Assembly: GCF_001547895.1 (NCBI RefSeq)
Contig: NZ_AP014627.1
Span: 4,033,501 to 4,097,500, forward strand
Direction of reading: 5' to 3'
Length of the DNA: 64,000 bases
Origin: Pseudomonas sp. Os17
GTDB taxonomy: Bacteria > Pseudomonadota > Gammaproteobacteria > Pseudomonadales > Pseudomonadaceae
In this document: positions 36,313 to 46,021 of the stretch, one piece after another
Layout: every line of letters starts with the position of its first letter
Numbering within the stretch: the stretch's first letter is position 1
Notes under the pieces: generated by a model
The model's database searches: none
Told to the model about the DNA's origin: nothing
Seen by the model: only the letters and a program-made list of their open reading frames with translations
Position numbers and translations under genes: made by a program

Positions 36313-38544
36313 ATGGGTAGCCGCGTTGCGCACCAAAACACCCAAGGTTGGCCGGCCGATTGTCCGGTCCTGCGTCCGGCGCTGCGCCGCAGCCCGCTGG
36401 CGTGCCTGATCCATGGCCTGGCCCTGGGCCTGTCGCTGACCCAGGCCGGCGCCGCCCTGGCCGCCGATGGCGAGGCCGACAAGGACCACACCCTGACCCT
36501 GGACACCAGCGTGATCAGCGCTACCCAGATCGACTCGCCGACCGGCCAGCAAAGCGGCTACGTGGCCAAGCGCAGCCTCAGCGGGACCAAGACCGACGCC
36601 TCGCTGAGTGAAATTCCCCAGGCGATTTCCGTGGTCACCCGCGATCAGATGGACGCCCAGCAGGTGCAGTCGGTGAACGAGGCATTGCGCTACACCGCCG
36701 GGGTCCAGGCCAACACCACCGCCGCCAGCCAGCGTTTCGACACAATCTCGATCCGTGGCTTCGACGTCACCACCGGCATGCTGCGCGATGGCCTCAAGGG
36801 CAACACCGCCCAGGCCTGGCCCAAGGTCGAAGCCTATGGCCTGGAGCGCATCGACGTGCTCAAGGGCCCGGCCTCGGTGCTGTTCGGCCAGAACTCGCCG
36901 GGGGGCGTGGTCAACCAGATCAGCAAGCGCCCGCTGGAACAGCCCTTCCATGAAGTGCAGATCCAGGGCGGCAGTTTCGACCGGGCCCAGGGCCAGTTCG
37001 ACTTCAGCGGCCCCCTGGACGATGAGGGGCAGTTCCTCTATCGCCTGGTGGGGCTGGAACGCGACAGCGGCACCCAGTTCGATCACATCAAGGACGACAA
37101 GCAGTACTTCGCGCCCTCCTTCACCTGGAAGCCCAACGACGACACCCGCCTGACCCTGCTGGCCGACTACACCCAGGATGCGTTCGGCGCCCCCAGGGTG
37201 TTCCTGCCGGCCCGGGGCACCCTGCTCGGCAACCCCAATGGCAAGGTCAAGCACAACGTCTTCCTCGATGAACCGGGGCTGGACAACGACCGCACCCAGT
37301 ACTCCCTGGGCTACCTGCTGGAGCACCGCCTGAATGACGTCTGGAGCCTCAACTCCAGCGCCCGCTACGGCCACGTCAACCTGCTGACCAACACCGCCAG
37401 CGGCATGTCACTGGCCCCGGACCTGCGCACGTTGAACCGCGCTGCCTATCGCTTTCGCATCGTCGGCGACACCTATTCCCTGGACAACAACGCCCAGGCC
37501 CGCTGGAACCTGGGCAGCACGCAGATGCTGTCGCTGCTGGGGGTCGACTACCGGCGCACCCGCGAGGACTACTACCTGCGCGGCGGCAGCGCCTCGCCCA
37601 TCGACATCTACCACCCGGTGCATGGCGGGGTGTTCGACCCCAGCACGCCGTTCACCAACACCGTGCAGCGCGCCGATCAGGTCGGGGTCTATGCCCAGCA
37701 GCAGTTCACCTTCGACGAGCACTGGGTGCTCACCGTCGGCGGACGCCAGGACCGCTCCAGCGCCCGTACCGACAATCGCCTGGAACACACCGGGAGCAAA
37801 CAGAACGACGAGAAGTTCACCTACCGCACCGGCCTGGTGTACCTGGCGGACAACGGCCTGGCGCCCTACATCAGCTACTCCACCTCGTTCGACCCGGTGC
37901 TGGGCACCAACTTCTACGGCACGCCGTACAAGCCCACCAGCGCCAAGCAGTCGGAAGTGGGGGTCAAGTACCAGCCACCGGGGATCGACAGTTACATCAC
38001 CCTGTCGCTGTTCGACCTGACCCAGGAAAACGTCAAGACCGCCGATCCCAGCAACCGCCTCAACACCTTGCAGACCGGCGAAGTGAACGTGCGCGGCATT
38101 GAACTGGAAGGCAAGGCCAGCCTGGCCCGGGGCCTGGACCTGCTGGCGGCGCTGACCTACAACGACGCCGAGGTGAGCAAGAGCAACAACCCGCTGGAGA
38201 AAGGCCGGCGCCCCACCGACACCCCGGAAAAGATGGCCTCGCTGTGGGCCGACTACACCCTGCCCGAAGGCCCCCTGAGCGGCCTCGGTTTCGGCGCCGG
38301 GGTGCGCTACATCGGCTCCACCGAAGCCGATGCCGCCAACACCGTCAGCGTGCCCTCCTACACCCTGCTGGACGCGGCGGTGCACTACGACTTCGACAAG
38401 CTGATTCCGGCGGCCAAGGGCCTGCGCCTGGCGGTGAACGCCACCAACCTCACCGACAAGCGCTATTACGAAGGCTGCTCGCTGACCAGCTGCAGCGCCG
38501 GCTATGACCGCAGTGTCATCGCCAGCCTGCGCTACCGCTGGTAA
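36313..38544 (+). CDS. fetA: Ferric enantio-pyochelin outer-membrane receptor FetA
   Basis: The 743-residue TonB-dependent receptor has a long signal peptide (twin basic region, then hydrophobic core ending GAALAA near 51), a plug (about 90-215) and a barrel ending in RYRW. The plug has IPQAISVVTRDQM and DVLKGPASVLFGQNSPGGVVN. There is no STN domain, so signalling is through PchR rather than a sigma factor. FetA of P. protegens/CHA0 is a FhuA-type receptor unrelated in ligand specificity to FptA. The location directly after pchR and in front of the fet transport genes fits. GGAG lies 8 bases before the ATG. Confidence 0.94.
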   Translation: MGSRVAHQNTQGWPADCPVLRPALRRSPLACLIHGLALGLSLTQAGAALAADGEADKDHTLTLDTSVISATQIDSPTGQQSGYVAKRSLSGTKTDASLSEIPQAISVVTRDQMDAQQVQSVNEALRYTAGVQANTTAASQRFDTISIRGFDVTTGMLRDGLKGNTAQAWPKVEAYGLERIDVLKGPASVLFGQNSPGGVVNQISKRPLEQPFHEVQIQGGSFDRAQGQFDFSGPLDDEGQFLYRLVGLERDSGTQFDHIKDDKQYFAPSFTWKPNDDTRLTLLADYTQDAFGAPRVFLPARGTLLGNPNGKVKHNVFLDEPGLDNDRTQYSLGYLLEHRLNDVWSLNSSARYGHVNLLTNTASGMSLAPDLRTLNRAAYRFRIVGDTYSLDNNAQARWNLGSTQMLSLLGVDYRRTREDYYLRGGSASPIDIYHPVHGGVFDPSTPFTNTVQRADQVGVYAQQQFTFDEHWVLTVGGRQDRSSARTDNRLEHTGSKQNDEKFTYRTGLVYLADNGLAPYISYSTSFDPVLGTNFYGTPYKPTSAKQSEVGVKYQPPGIDSYITLSLFDLTQENVKTADPSNRLNTLQTGEVNVRGIELEGKASLARGLDLLAALTYNDAEVSKSNNPLEKGRRPTDTPEKMASLWADYTLPEGPLSGLGFGAGVRYIGSTEADAANTVSVPSYTLLDAAVHYDFDKLIPAAKGLRLAVNATNLTDKRYYEGCSLTSCSAGYDRSVIASLRYRW

Positions 38545-38550
38545 GCCGCC

Positions 38551-39417
38551 GTGCTGCGCCTGCGTCACATCTGGCTCGGCCTGCATCGCTGGCTGGCCCT
38601 GAGCCTGGGCCTGTTCCTGGCGCTGCTGGGCCTCAGTGGTTCGCTGCTGGAGCTCAAGGGATCGATCCTGCGCTGGGAAGTCGGGGCGCCGATGCTGCAA
38701 CTGGCCCCCGGCGAACACGGCGTCCCTCTTGAGCAGAGCGCCTGGATCAGCGCCGCCAGCAGCGCCTACCCGCAGTTGCAGAAAGTCTTCGGCGCGGCGC
38801 CGCCGCGCCAGGGCTTTCTCGAATCGGACAACGTGATCGTCTTCGGTGCCCTCAAGGAGCGCCCCGGCACCGGCATCGCCATGATCGATCCCTACAACGG
38901 CGAGCCCCGGGGCTTCTTCGTCTTCGAGGACCTGTGGCTGGCCAAGCTGGTGGCGCTGCACCGCAGCCTGCTGTTGCCCCAGGCGTTGGGGTCGAACCTG
39001 GTGCTGCTGTGCGGCCTGGTGCTGCTGGGCTCGCTGGGCAGCGGCCTGTACCTGTGGTGGCCGGGCCGGCGCAGCTGGTGGAAAGCCGCCAGCCTGCGCC
39101 CCGGCAGCCGGGGCAGCCGACGCCTGCGCGAATGGCACAACCTGGCCGCCGCGTGGCTGTGCCTGCCGCTGCTGCTGATTGCCGGCAGCGGCGCCTGGCT
39201 GGCGCGCCCCGATCTGTTCACCTGGCCCGGCGCCCCGCCCATGGCGCTCAAGCCGCTGTTCTCCGCCGCCCACGGGCATTTGCTGCTGGGGGCTCCCGGC
39301 GCCTGGCTGGCGTCTGCCTGCGGCCTTTCGTTACCCCTGCTGTACATCACCGGCCTGCTGCTGTGGTGGCGCAAGCGCGTCGCCCGCCGGGCCGTCCAAT
39401 CGTTCAAGGAAACCTGA
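38551..39417 (+). CDS. fetB: PepSY-domain membrane protein FetB
   Basis: The 288-residue protein starts at GTG six bases after fetA. It has four or so membrane segments (near 13-33, 145-170, 193-212, 240-277) and a PepSY-type periplasmic part between the first two, with WLALSLGLFLALLGLSG and LHRSLLLP. Such proteins are common next to TonB receptors and some reduce ferric siderophores or act as helper proteins in the inner membrane. Its role in enantio-pyochelin uptake is not established from sequence. Confidence 0.88.
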   Translation: MLRLRHIWLGLHRWLALSLGLFLALLGLSGSLLELKGSILRWEVGAPMLQLAPGEHGVPLEQSAWISAASSAYPQLQKVFGAAPPRQGFLESDNVIVFGALKERPGTGIAMIDPYNGEPRGFFVFEDLWLAKLVALHRSLLLPQALGSNLVLLCGLVLLGSLGSGLYLWWPGRRSWWKAASLRPGSRGSRRLREWHNLAAAWLCLPLLLIAGSGAWLARPDLFTWPGAPPMALKPLFSAAHGHLLLGAPGAWLASACGLSLPLLYITGLLLWWRKRVARRAVQSFKET

Positions 39418-39418
39418 C

Positions 39419-40552
39419 ATGACACACCGTGATTTCTTGCGCCGCGCCCGGCACGGGCTACTGCGGGGCCTGCTGCCCCTCAGCCTGCTATGGGCCGCCA
39501 CGGCCGGCGCCGCGACCCTCACCGATCTGGCCGGGCGCCAGGTCCAGGTGCCGGACAAGGTCGAGCACATCCTCCTGGGTGAAGGGCGGATGATCTATTC
39601 GCTGTCGCTGCTCGAAGGCCAGAACCCCTTCGCCCGTCTCGCCGGTTGGCAGGGGGATTTTCGCGGCCTCGACGTGCAGGGCTACGAGGCCTATCGCAAG
39701 GTCTTCCCCGAGGCGGACAAGGTGCCGCTGGTGGGCGGCACGTCCGCCGAGACCTTCAGCGTCGAAAAGGCCCTGGCGGTGCACCCGGACCTGGCGATCA
39801 TGGCCCTGAGCGGCGGCCACGGGCCGAGCCCCGACAGCGAGGCGGTGAAGCAGCTGCAAGCCGCCGGGGTGGCGGTGATCTTCGTCGACTTCAGCGACCA
39901 TCCCCTGAGCAACACCGTGCCCAGCATGCGCCTGCTGGGCCAGGCCCTGGGCCGCGAGCAGCAGGCCGAGGCCTTCATCGCCTTCTATCAACAGGCCCTG
40001 GCCCGAGTCACCGAAACCCTGGCCAAGGCGGCGCCGCTCAAGCAGCCGACGATATTCATCGACATGCTCGCCGGGCTGCAGGACTGCTGCGGCTCGCCGG
40101 GCACCGGCAACTTCGGCGAGATGATCAAGCTGGCCGGCGGACGCAACATCGCCGATGGGCGCATCCCCGGGCCCATTGGCGTGCTCAACGTGGAATACAT
40201 CCTCTCCAGCGACCCGGACGTGTACGTCGCCACCGGGGTCTTCGCCGCCGGCCAGGGCGGCGTGACCCTGGGCTATTCGGCGACCTTGCAGCAGGCCCGG
40301 GACAGTCTGCGCCAGGCCGCCCAGCGCCCACCGCTGAACGAGCTGCGGGCGGTGCGCCAAAGCAATGTGCATGGCCTGTGGCACATCTTCTATGACTCGC
40401 CGGAGCACCTGATCGCGGTCCAGGCCCTGGCCAAGTGGCTGCACCCGGAGCTGTTCAAGGACCTGGACCCGGACCAGACCCGCCGCGAGCTGTACCAGCG
40501 CTTCATGCCGATTCCCGCCAGCGGCGTGTTCGCCACGAGCCTGCAACCATGA
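39419..40552 (+). CDS. fetC: Periplasmic ferric-siderophore-binding protein FetC
   Basis: The 377-residue binding protein of the FepB/BtuF class has a signal peptide (basic MTHRDFLRRARHG, then hydrophobic LLPLSLLWAAT, cleaved near AGAA). The family beginning TLTDLAGRQVQVPDKVEHI follows, with VDFSDHPL in the second lobe. It would hand ferric enantio-pyochelin to the FetD/FetE transporter. AGGAA lies 7 bases before the ATG. The stop overlaps the fetD start by 3 bases. Confidence 0.92.
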   Translation: MTHRDFLRRARHGLLRGLLPLSLLWAATAGAATLTDLAGRQVQVPDKVEHILLGEGRMIYSLSLLEGQNPFARLAGWQGDFRGLDVQGYEAYRKVFPEADKVPLVGGTSAETFSVEKALAVHPDLAIMALSGGHGPSPDSEAVKQLQAAGVAVIFVDFSDHPLSNTVPSMRLLGQALGREQQAEAFIAFYQQALARVTETLAKAAPLKQPTIFIDMLAGLQDCCGSPGTGNFGEMIKLAGGRNIADGRIPGPIGVLNVEYILSSDPDVYVATGVFAAGQGGVTLGYSATLQQARDSLRQAAQRPPLNELRAVRQSNVHGLWHIFYDSPEHLIAVQALAKWLHPELFKDLDPDQTRRELYQRFMPIPASGVFATSLQP

Positions 40553-41616
40553 CCCGGGCCGCCACCGAGGTGCAGGACAGCATCGCCAGCGGGCATTACC
40601 GCAAGCGCCATGGCCGCCGGGTGCTGCTGTTGTCCGCCCTAGCCCTGGCCTTGTTGCTGTCCCTGGCCCTGGACATCACCACCGGGCCTTCGGGCATGAG
40701 CCTTTCGCGCCTGCTGCAGGTGCTCTGGGACCCGGGCTCGATGCCCCGGGTCGAGGCGGTGATCGTGTGGAACGTGCGCCTGCCCTACGCGCTGATGGCG
40801 GTGCTGGTGGGCGCGGCCCTGGCCCTGGCCGGAGCGGAGATGCAGACCGTGCTCGACAACCCGCTGGCCAGCCCCTTCACCCTCGGCGTGTCCGCCGCCG
40901 CGGCCTTCGGTGCGGCCCTGGCGATTGTCCTGGGCCTGGGCATTCCCGGGGTGCCGGCGCAGTACCTGATCTCGGCCAACGCCTTTCTCTTCGCCCTGGC
41001 CTCGGTGGCCTTGCTGTACCTGCTGGCGCGCTGGCGCGGCTTCGGCGTCGAGAGCCTGGTGCTGTTCGGCATCGCCCTGGTGTTCGCCTTCAATGCCCTG
41101 GTGGCCCTGCTGCAGTTCGTCGCCACCCAGGACAGCCTGCAGCAACTGGTGTTCTGGACCCTGGGCAGCCTGGCCCGGGCCTCCTGGGAAAAGCTCGCCC
41201 TGCTGGCCCTGGCCCTGGCCCTGTGCCTGCCGTTTTCCCTGCGCCAGAGCTGGGCCCTGACCGCCCTGACCCTGGGCGAGGAACGGGCCCGCAGCTTCGG
41301 CATCGATGTCGGCCGCCTGCGCCTGCTGGCGTTGCTGCGCATCAGCCTGCTGTCGGCGCTGGCGGTGTCCTTTGTCGGCACCATCGGCTTTATCGGCCTG
41401 ATCGCCCCGCACATCGCCCGCCTGTTGGTGGGTGAGGACCATCGGCTGTTCCTGCCGGCCAGCGTGCTCAGCGGCGGGCTGATCCTGTCCATGGCCTCCA
41501 TTGCCAGCAAGACCCTGATTCCCGGGGTGCTGGTGCCAGTGGGCATCGTCACCGCCCTGGTGGGCATTCCCTTTTTCATGGCCATTGTCATGCGCAACCG
41601 TCGAGGTGTCCTGTGA
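40549..41616 (+). CDS. fetD: FecCD-family iron-siderophore permease FetD
   Basis: The 355-residue permease has about nine to ten membrane helices, including RLPYALMAVLVGAALALAGAEMQ, NPLASPFTLGVS and the cytoplasmic ATPase-contact loop GTIGFIGLIAPHIARLLVGEDHR. These are hallmarks of the FecCD/BtuC family. ATG at 40549 overlaps the fetC stop; a longer frame inside fetC is rejected. A single permease gene suggests a homodimer with FetE. Confidence 0.94.
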   Translation: MTRAATEVQDSIASGHYRKRHGRRVLLLSALALALLLSLALDITTGPSGMSLSRLLQVLWDPGSMPRVEAVIVWNVRLPYALMAVLVGAALALAGAEMQTVLDNPLASPFTLGVSAAAAFGAALAIVLGLGIPGVPAQYLISANAFLFALASVALLYLLARWRGFGVESLVLFGIALVFAFNALVALLQFVATQDSLQQLVFWTLGSLARASWEKLALLALALALCLPFSLRQSWALTALTLGEERARSFGIDVGRLRLLALLRISLLSALAVSFVGTIGFIGLIAPHIARLLVGEDHRLFLPASVLSGGLILSMASIASKTLIPGVLVPVGIVTALVGIPFFMAIVMRNRRGVL

Positions 41617-42443
41617 GCCTGACCGCCCCCTCCACGTCCGGGCTTTGCACCACCGGCCTGAACATGCATTACGGCAACCGCCAGGTGCTGCGTGACGTCG
41701 CCCTGCCGAGCCTGGCCGGCGGCAGCGTGACCGCGCTGATCGGCCCCAATGCGGCGGGCAAGTCGACCCTGCTGCGGGGCATCGCCGGGTTGCAGAAAAC
41801 CAGCGGTCAGGTGCTGCTCGATGGCGTCGACCTGAACCGCCTGCCCCAGGTGGAACGGGCGCAGCACATCGTCTACCTGCCCCAGAGCCTGCCGGAACGC
41901 ACCCGCCTGTGCGCCTTCGAAGCGGTGCTCAGCGCCGCCATGGCCGGGCATCGCGGTGGCGGCTTCGCCCCCGGGCGGCCCAGTGCCGCGGTGCTGCACG
42001 GGGTCGAACAGGTGCTGCAGGACCTGGACCTGACCGCCCTGGCCGACCGCCCGATCGACGCCCTGTCCGGCGGCCAGCGCCAGCTGGTGGGGCTGGCCCA
42101 GGCCCTGGTGCGCCAGCCCCGGGTGCTGCTGCTGGACGAACCCACCAGCGCCCTGGACCTGTACCACCAGTGCCAAGTGGTGGAGGCCATCACCCGGGCC
42201 ACCCGCGAACGCCAGTTGATCACCCTGGTGGTGGTCCACGACATCAACCTGGCCCTGGGTTTCAGCCAGCAGGTGGTGGTGCTGCACAACGGCGCCGTGG
42301 CCGCCGCCGGCCCGGCTCTGGAGGTGATCAACCAACAGTTGCTGCGCGACGTCTATGGCGTCGACGGCCGCCTGGAGCAGGTGCGCGGTCGACCGCTGGT
42401 GATGGTCGACGGCCGCCTGCCCTCTCACTCTGCCCTGGGATAA
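41613..42443 (+). CDS. fetE: ABC transporter ATPase FetE
   Basis: The 276-residue ATPase is of the FecE/BtuD type. It has Walker A GPNAAGKST, signature LSGGQRQL, Walker [13 protein letters not shown] and the switch VVHDINLAL. It starts with GTG overlapping the fetD stop (GTGA) and energises uptake of ferric enantio-pyochelin across the inner membrane. Confidence 0.94.
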   Translation: MSLTAPSTSGLCTTGLNMHYGNRQVLRDVALPSLAGGSVTALIGPNAAGKSTLLRGIAGLQKTSGQVLLDGVDLNRLPQVERAQHIVYLPQSLPERTRLCAFEAVLSAAMAGHRGGGFAPGRPSAAVLHGVEQVLQDLDLTALADRPIDALSGGQRQLVGLAQALVRQPRVLLLDEPTSALDLYHQCQVVEAITRATRERQLITLVVVHDINLALGFSQQVVVLHNGAVAAAGPALEVINQQLLRDVYGVDGRLEQVRGRPLVMVDGRLPSHSALG

Positions 42444-42446
42444 ACC

Positions 42447-43661
42447 ATGACCAACGCTCAACACCTGCCCATCGACACCCTGGAAACGCCCCAGACCGCG
42501 GCGGCCTTCGACCTGCGTCCGCTACTGCTGGCCAACCTGACCTGCACCATGGCGATGATGGCCTTTGTCTCGCTGATCGGCCCCATCGCGCGGATTCTTG
42601 GCCTGGCCACCTGGCAGGCGGGCATGGCGGTGACCGTTTCCGGGGTGATCTGGATGCTCCTGGCCCGGCCCTGGGGCCGGGCCAGCGACCACCTCGGCCG
42701 GCGGCGCATCCTGCTGCTGGGCACCGGCGGCTTCACCCTGGCCTTTGTCGCCCTCAGCCTGTTCATCGACCTGGCGCTGCACGCCCTGCCCTCGGCCATC
42801 CTGGCCTTTGCCGGGCTGCTGCTGGGACGGGGCCTGATCGGGGTGTTCTATGCCGCGATCCCGGTGGGCGGCTACGCGCTGATCGCCGACAACATCGCAC
42901 CCGAGCACCGGACCCGGGCCATGGCGTCCCTGGGAGCGGCCAACGCCTGCGGCCTGGTGCTGGGCCCGGCGATTGCCGCGCTGCTGGCGCGCCACAGCCT
43001 GAGCCTGCCGTTCTACGTGCTGGCCGTGCTGCCGCTGCTGGGCTTCGCCTTGCTCAAGGCGCGGCTGCCGCGCCAGGAGCTGCACCTCAAGCAGCCGCCC
43101 AAATCGGTGCGCCTGAGCGACCCGCGCCTGCGCCGGCCGCTGCTGGTGGCGTTCGTCGCCATGCTGTGCGTGGCCATGGCGCAGATCACCGTCGGCTTCT
43201 TCGCCCTCGACCGCCTGGGCATGGACCCGGCGCACGCGGCGCAGACCGCCGGCATCGCCCTGACCCTGGTCGGGGTGGCGCTGATCGCCTCGCAACTGCT
43301 GGTGCGCAAGCTGGAGTGGCCGCCGCTGCGGATGATCCGCATCGGTGCCCTGGTGGCGGCGCTGGGCTTTGCCACGAGCATCGTCGCGGCCCAGGCCTGG
43401 GTGCTGTGGCTGGGATTCTTCGTTTCGGCCGCGGGCATGGGCTGGATCTTCCCCTCGTTCGCCGCCCTGGCCAGCAACGCGGTGGACGCCGCCGAGCAAG
43501 GCGCCACCGCCGGTTCCGTCGGCGCGGCCCAGGGCCTGGGGGTGGTGGTCGGGCCCCTAGCCGGGACCCTGATCTACGGGCTGGAACCGCGCCTGCCCTA
43601 CCTGCTGGCGGCGCTGCTGCTGGTGCTGGTGGCCTGCTGGCCCGACGCCCGGCGCCGCTAA
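42447..43661 (+). CDS. fetF: MFS transporter FetF
   Basis: The 404-residue carrier has twelve predicted helices. The motif GRASDHLGRRRILL after helix 2 and RGLIGVFYAAIPVGGYALIAD are typical of DHA1-type drug/proton antiporters. It ends the fetABCDEF operon, 3 bases after fetE. Its likely job is export, either of the siderophore itself or of the iron-free ligand after release inside the cell, as for TetA-like exporters in other siderophore loci. The direction is inferred. Confidence 0.88.
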   Translation: MTNAQHLPIDTLETPQTAAAFDLRPLLLANLTCTMAMMAFVSLIGPIARILGLATWQAGMAVTVSGVIWMLLARPWGRASDHLGRRRILLLGTGGFTLAFVALSLFIDLALHALPSAILAFAGLLLGRGLIGVFYAAIPVGGYALIADNIAPEHRTRAMASLGAANACGLVLGPAIAALLARHSLSLPFYVLAVLPLLGFALLKARLPRQELHLKQPPKSVRLSDPRLRRPLLVAFVAMLCVAMAQITVGFFALDRLGMDPAHAAQTAGIALTLVGVALIASQLLVRKLEWPPLRMIRIGALVAALGFATSIVAAQAWVLWLGFFVSAAGMGWIFPSFAALASNAVDAAEQGATAGSVGAAQGLGVVVGPLAGTLIYGLEPRLPYLLAALLLVLVACWPDARRR

Positions 43662-43702
43662 CCCTGGCGGGCGCCCGGCGCGCATGGTCGACATCGCCCC
43701 AC

Positions 43703-43974
43703 CGTAGCCGCTGTCGAGCCTCTGGCGAGGCTGCGCGAAGGTCCGCAGGACCTTGCTTGACGATCGACCGCCGAACCTCCGGCGCCTGCAAGGCCGCCGC
43801 GTCTCCTGCGGAGCCGTTCGCAGCCTGCGGCAGCGGCTACACAACCCCGCTGTAACCCGGGGCTGCGCAAAGGTCCGCAGGGCCTTGCCTGGCGATCTCC
43901 CGCCGAGCCTCTGGCGGTCTCAAGACTTTGCGTCTCCTGCGGAGCCGTTCGCAGCCTGCGGCAGCGGCTACACG
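43703..43974. repeat. Dispersed GC-rich repeat, copy C, at the fetF end of the siderophore cluster
   Basis: This fills nearly the whole gap between fetF and the sotB-like gene. It contains a 43-base segment twice in direct orientation with no difference (43800-43842 and 43931-43973, beginning CGTCTCCTGCGGAGCCGTTC). Each is preceded by related GC-rich arms (CGCAGGACCTTGC at 43748, CGCAGGGCCTTGC at 43878). The second copy stops right at the stop codon of the sotB-like gene. Confidence 0.8.
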
Positions 43975-45146
43975 TTGGTGCGGGCCATGCGCCGCAGGGC
44001 CAGGCTGTACAGCAGCAAGGCCAGGCTCGCCAGGGCCCCGCCCGCCAGGCCGACATAGGCAAAACCCAGTTGCCCGCCAACCCAGCTGCCCAGCAGCGCG
44101 CCGCCGCCGATACCAATGTTGTAGATCCCGGAGAACATCGCCATCGCCACGTCGGTGGCATCCGGCGCCAGCACCAGCACCTTGGATTGCAGGGCCAGGC
44201 CGAAGCCCATGATCGCCATGCCCCAGACCACGCTCAGCGCCACCAGCGACCAGACGTGGCCATTGAGCGGCAACAGCAGGCTCAGGCACAGCGCCAGCAA
44301 CAGCACCGCGGTCAGCAGGAAGCCCTGCGGGCTGTGGCGGTGCAGGACGCTGAACAGCAGCGAGCCGATGATGCCGGCGCCGCCGAACACCAGCAGCACC
44401 AGGGTCACCACCTCGCCGCCCAGGCCCGCCGCCACCTTGATAAAGGGCTCGATGTAGCTGTAGGCGGTGAACTGCGCCGTCACCACCAGCGCCGTCAGCA
44501 CGTAGATCGCCACCAGCGCCGGGCGCTTGAACAGCAGCGGCAGGCTGCGCAGGGAACCGGAGTTCTGGCTCGGCAGCAGCGGCAAGGTGCGCATCAGCCA
44601 CAGCACCAGCAAGCCGGCCATGGCGGCGATCACGCCGAAGGTGGTGCGCCAGCCCAGGGCCTCGCCCAGCAAACGCCCCAGGGGAATCCCCAGGACCATG
44701 GCCAGCGAGGTGCCGGTGGCCAGCAGGCCCAGGGCCTGCACCTGCTTGCCCGCCGGCGCCAGGCGCACCGCCAGGGACGCGGTGATGGACCAGAACAGCG
44801 CATGGGCCAGGGCCACACCGATGCGACTGAGCATCAGCAGGCCGAAGCTGGTGGCCAGGCTGGACAGCACATGGCTGACGATGAACAGGCCGAACAGCAC
44901 CGTGAGCAACCTGCGCCGCTCGACGTTGCGGGTCAGCAGCATCACCGGCAGCGAGGTCAGGGACACGATCCAGGCGTAGATGGTCAGCATCAGCCCGACC
45001 CGCTCGGTGGGCAGGTCGAAGCTGGCGCCGATGGCGCTGAGCAGGCCCACCGGCACGAACTCGGTGGTGTTGAAAACAAAGGCCGCCAGCGCCAGTGCGA
45101 TGACCGGCTGCCAGTTGCCTTGAGGTGTCGCCGGGGAGTCGCTCAT
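43968..45146 (-). CDS. sotB: SotB-like sugar/drug efflux transporter (MFS)
   Basis: The 392-residue twelve-helix carrier matches E. coli SotB (396) strongly over its length. Shared stretches include [56 protein letters not shown] and [19 protein letters not shown]. SotB-type pumps export sugars such as arabinose or IPTG-like compounds, but the natural substrate is uncertain. ATG 45146 starts the conserved N-terminus. A TetR regulator gene lies upstream on the same strand behind a terminator, and may control it. Confidence 0.9.
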   Translation of the reverse strand: MSDSPATPQGNWQPVIALALAAFVFNTTEFVPVGLLSAIGASFDLPTERVGLMLTIYAWIVSLTSLPVMLLTRNVERRRLLTVLFGLFIVSHVLSSLATSFGLLMLSRIGVALAHALFWSITASLAVRLAPAGKQVQALGLLATGTSLAMVLGIPLGRLLGEALGWRTTFGVIAAMAGLLVLWLMRTLPLLPSQNSGSLRSLPLLFKRPALVAIYVLTALVVTAQFTAYSYIEPFIKVAAGLGGEVVTLVLLVFGGAGIIGSLLFSVLHRHSPQGFLLTAVLLLALCLSLLLPLNGHVWSLVALSVVWGMAIMGFGLALQSKVLVLAPDATDVAMAMFSGIYNIGIGGGALLGSWVGGQLGFAYVGLAGGALASLALLLYSLALRRMARTNV

Positions 45147-45193
45147 GGGGGGCGTCGTACTCTTTGAATGATGGAACAGGTCCAGGACCCGAT

Positions 45194-45236
45194 AAAAAAT
45201 GCACAACCCGGGCCAGCCTTGCCGGCCCCCGGGTTG
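45194..45236 (-). terminator. Intrinsic terminator after the TetR gene
   Basis: On the minus strand, arms CAACCCGGG and CCCGGGTTG (45228-45236 and 45204-45212) with a GC-rich loop are followed by a six-T run (45194-45199). It lies 42 bases past the TetR stop and before the sotB-like start. Confidence 0.7.
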
Positions 45237-45277
45237 CCGAGCCAAGCCCGCTGCCCGGAGCCTTGCCGGGCGCCGCC

Positions 45278-45877
45278 TCAATGCCCCTGGACGCCGCCCG
45301 GGAAGACTTGCATGGCCAGCGCCACGCCCTGCAGCAGGCGCGCCGCGCTGACCCCGTCGCGGGCCTGCACCGAGAGGCCGTGGAGCACCATGGAGTAATA
45401 GTCGCCCAAAGACGTTGCATCGCTGTGGCGAGGCAATTCACCCGCCTGCACCGCCGCTTCCAGGCGCTGGATGATGCTCGCGGTCCGCGCCCGGCGATGC
45501 TCGGCCAGCCATTCGCGCACGCTGTCGTTGTCGCTCGAGCAGTTCACCGCCGAGGCCACCACCATGCAGCCCCGGGGACCGTCGGGGCGGGTGTAGAGCG
45601 CCACCGCGTCCTGCAGCATGCGCTCGATGGCGTGGTAGGCGTTGGGCTCCTGCAGGGCCAGGTCGGCGAAGCCGCCTTCCTGGCTTTCATACAGCTCGAT
45701 GGCCTCGCGAAACAGCGCCTCCTTGGAACCGAAGGCGGCATAGATGCGTGCCGAAGCAATGCCCAGGGCCGCCACCAGGTCGGCCATGGAGGTGGTTTCG
45801 AAACCTCGGGCCCAGAACAGTTCCTGTGCCTGGCGCAGCGCCAGGTCACGATCGAATTCGCGGGGTCTTCCAGCCAT
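45278..45877 (-). CDS. TetR-family transcriptional regulator
   Basis: A 199-residue repressor. The N-terminal helix-turn-helix (about 8-55) has the pattern [20 protein letters not shown] then [20 protein letters not shown], the AcrR/NemR-like form. The C-terminal ligand domain contains a CMVV..NCSS stretch with two cysteines. ATG at 45877 gives the usual short N-terminus MAGRPREF. Likely targets are the adjacent sotB-like pump and/or its own promoter. Confidence 0.9.
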   Translation of the reverse strand: MAGRPREFDRDLALRQAQELFWARGFETTSMADLVAALGIASARIYAAFGSKEALFREAIELYESQEGGFADLALQEPNAYHAIERMLQDAVALYTRPDGPRGCMVVASAVNCSSDNDSVREWLAEHRRARTASIIQRLEAAVQAGELPRHSDATSLGDYYSMVLHGLSVQARDGVSAARLLQGVALAMQVFPGGVQGH

Positions 45878-46021
45878 GGGGGTCGGGTATCTCGTCAGGA
45901 CAGGGAAGGCGTTCGGCGCAGGCCGAACAGCCGGGTGGCGCAGCGCGCCGGGACGAAATGATATTAGATTTGCGCCGGCCGCGGCCATTTTCCGTGCCCG
46001 CGGCCGTGCCTGCGCCGTGCC

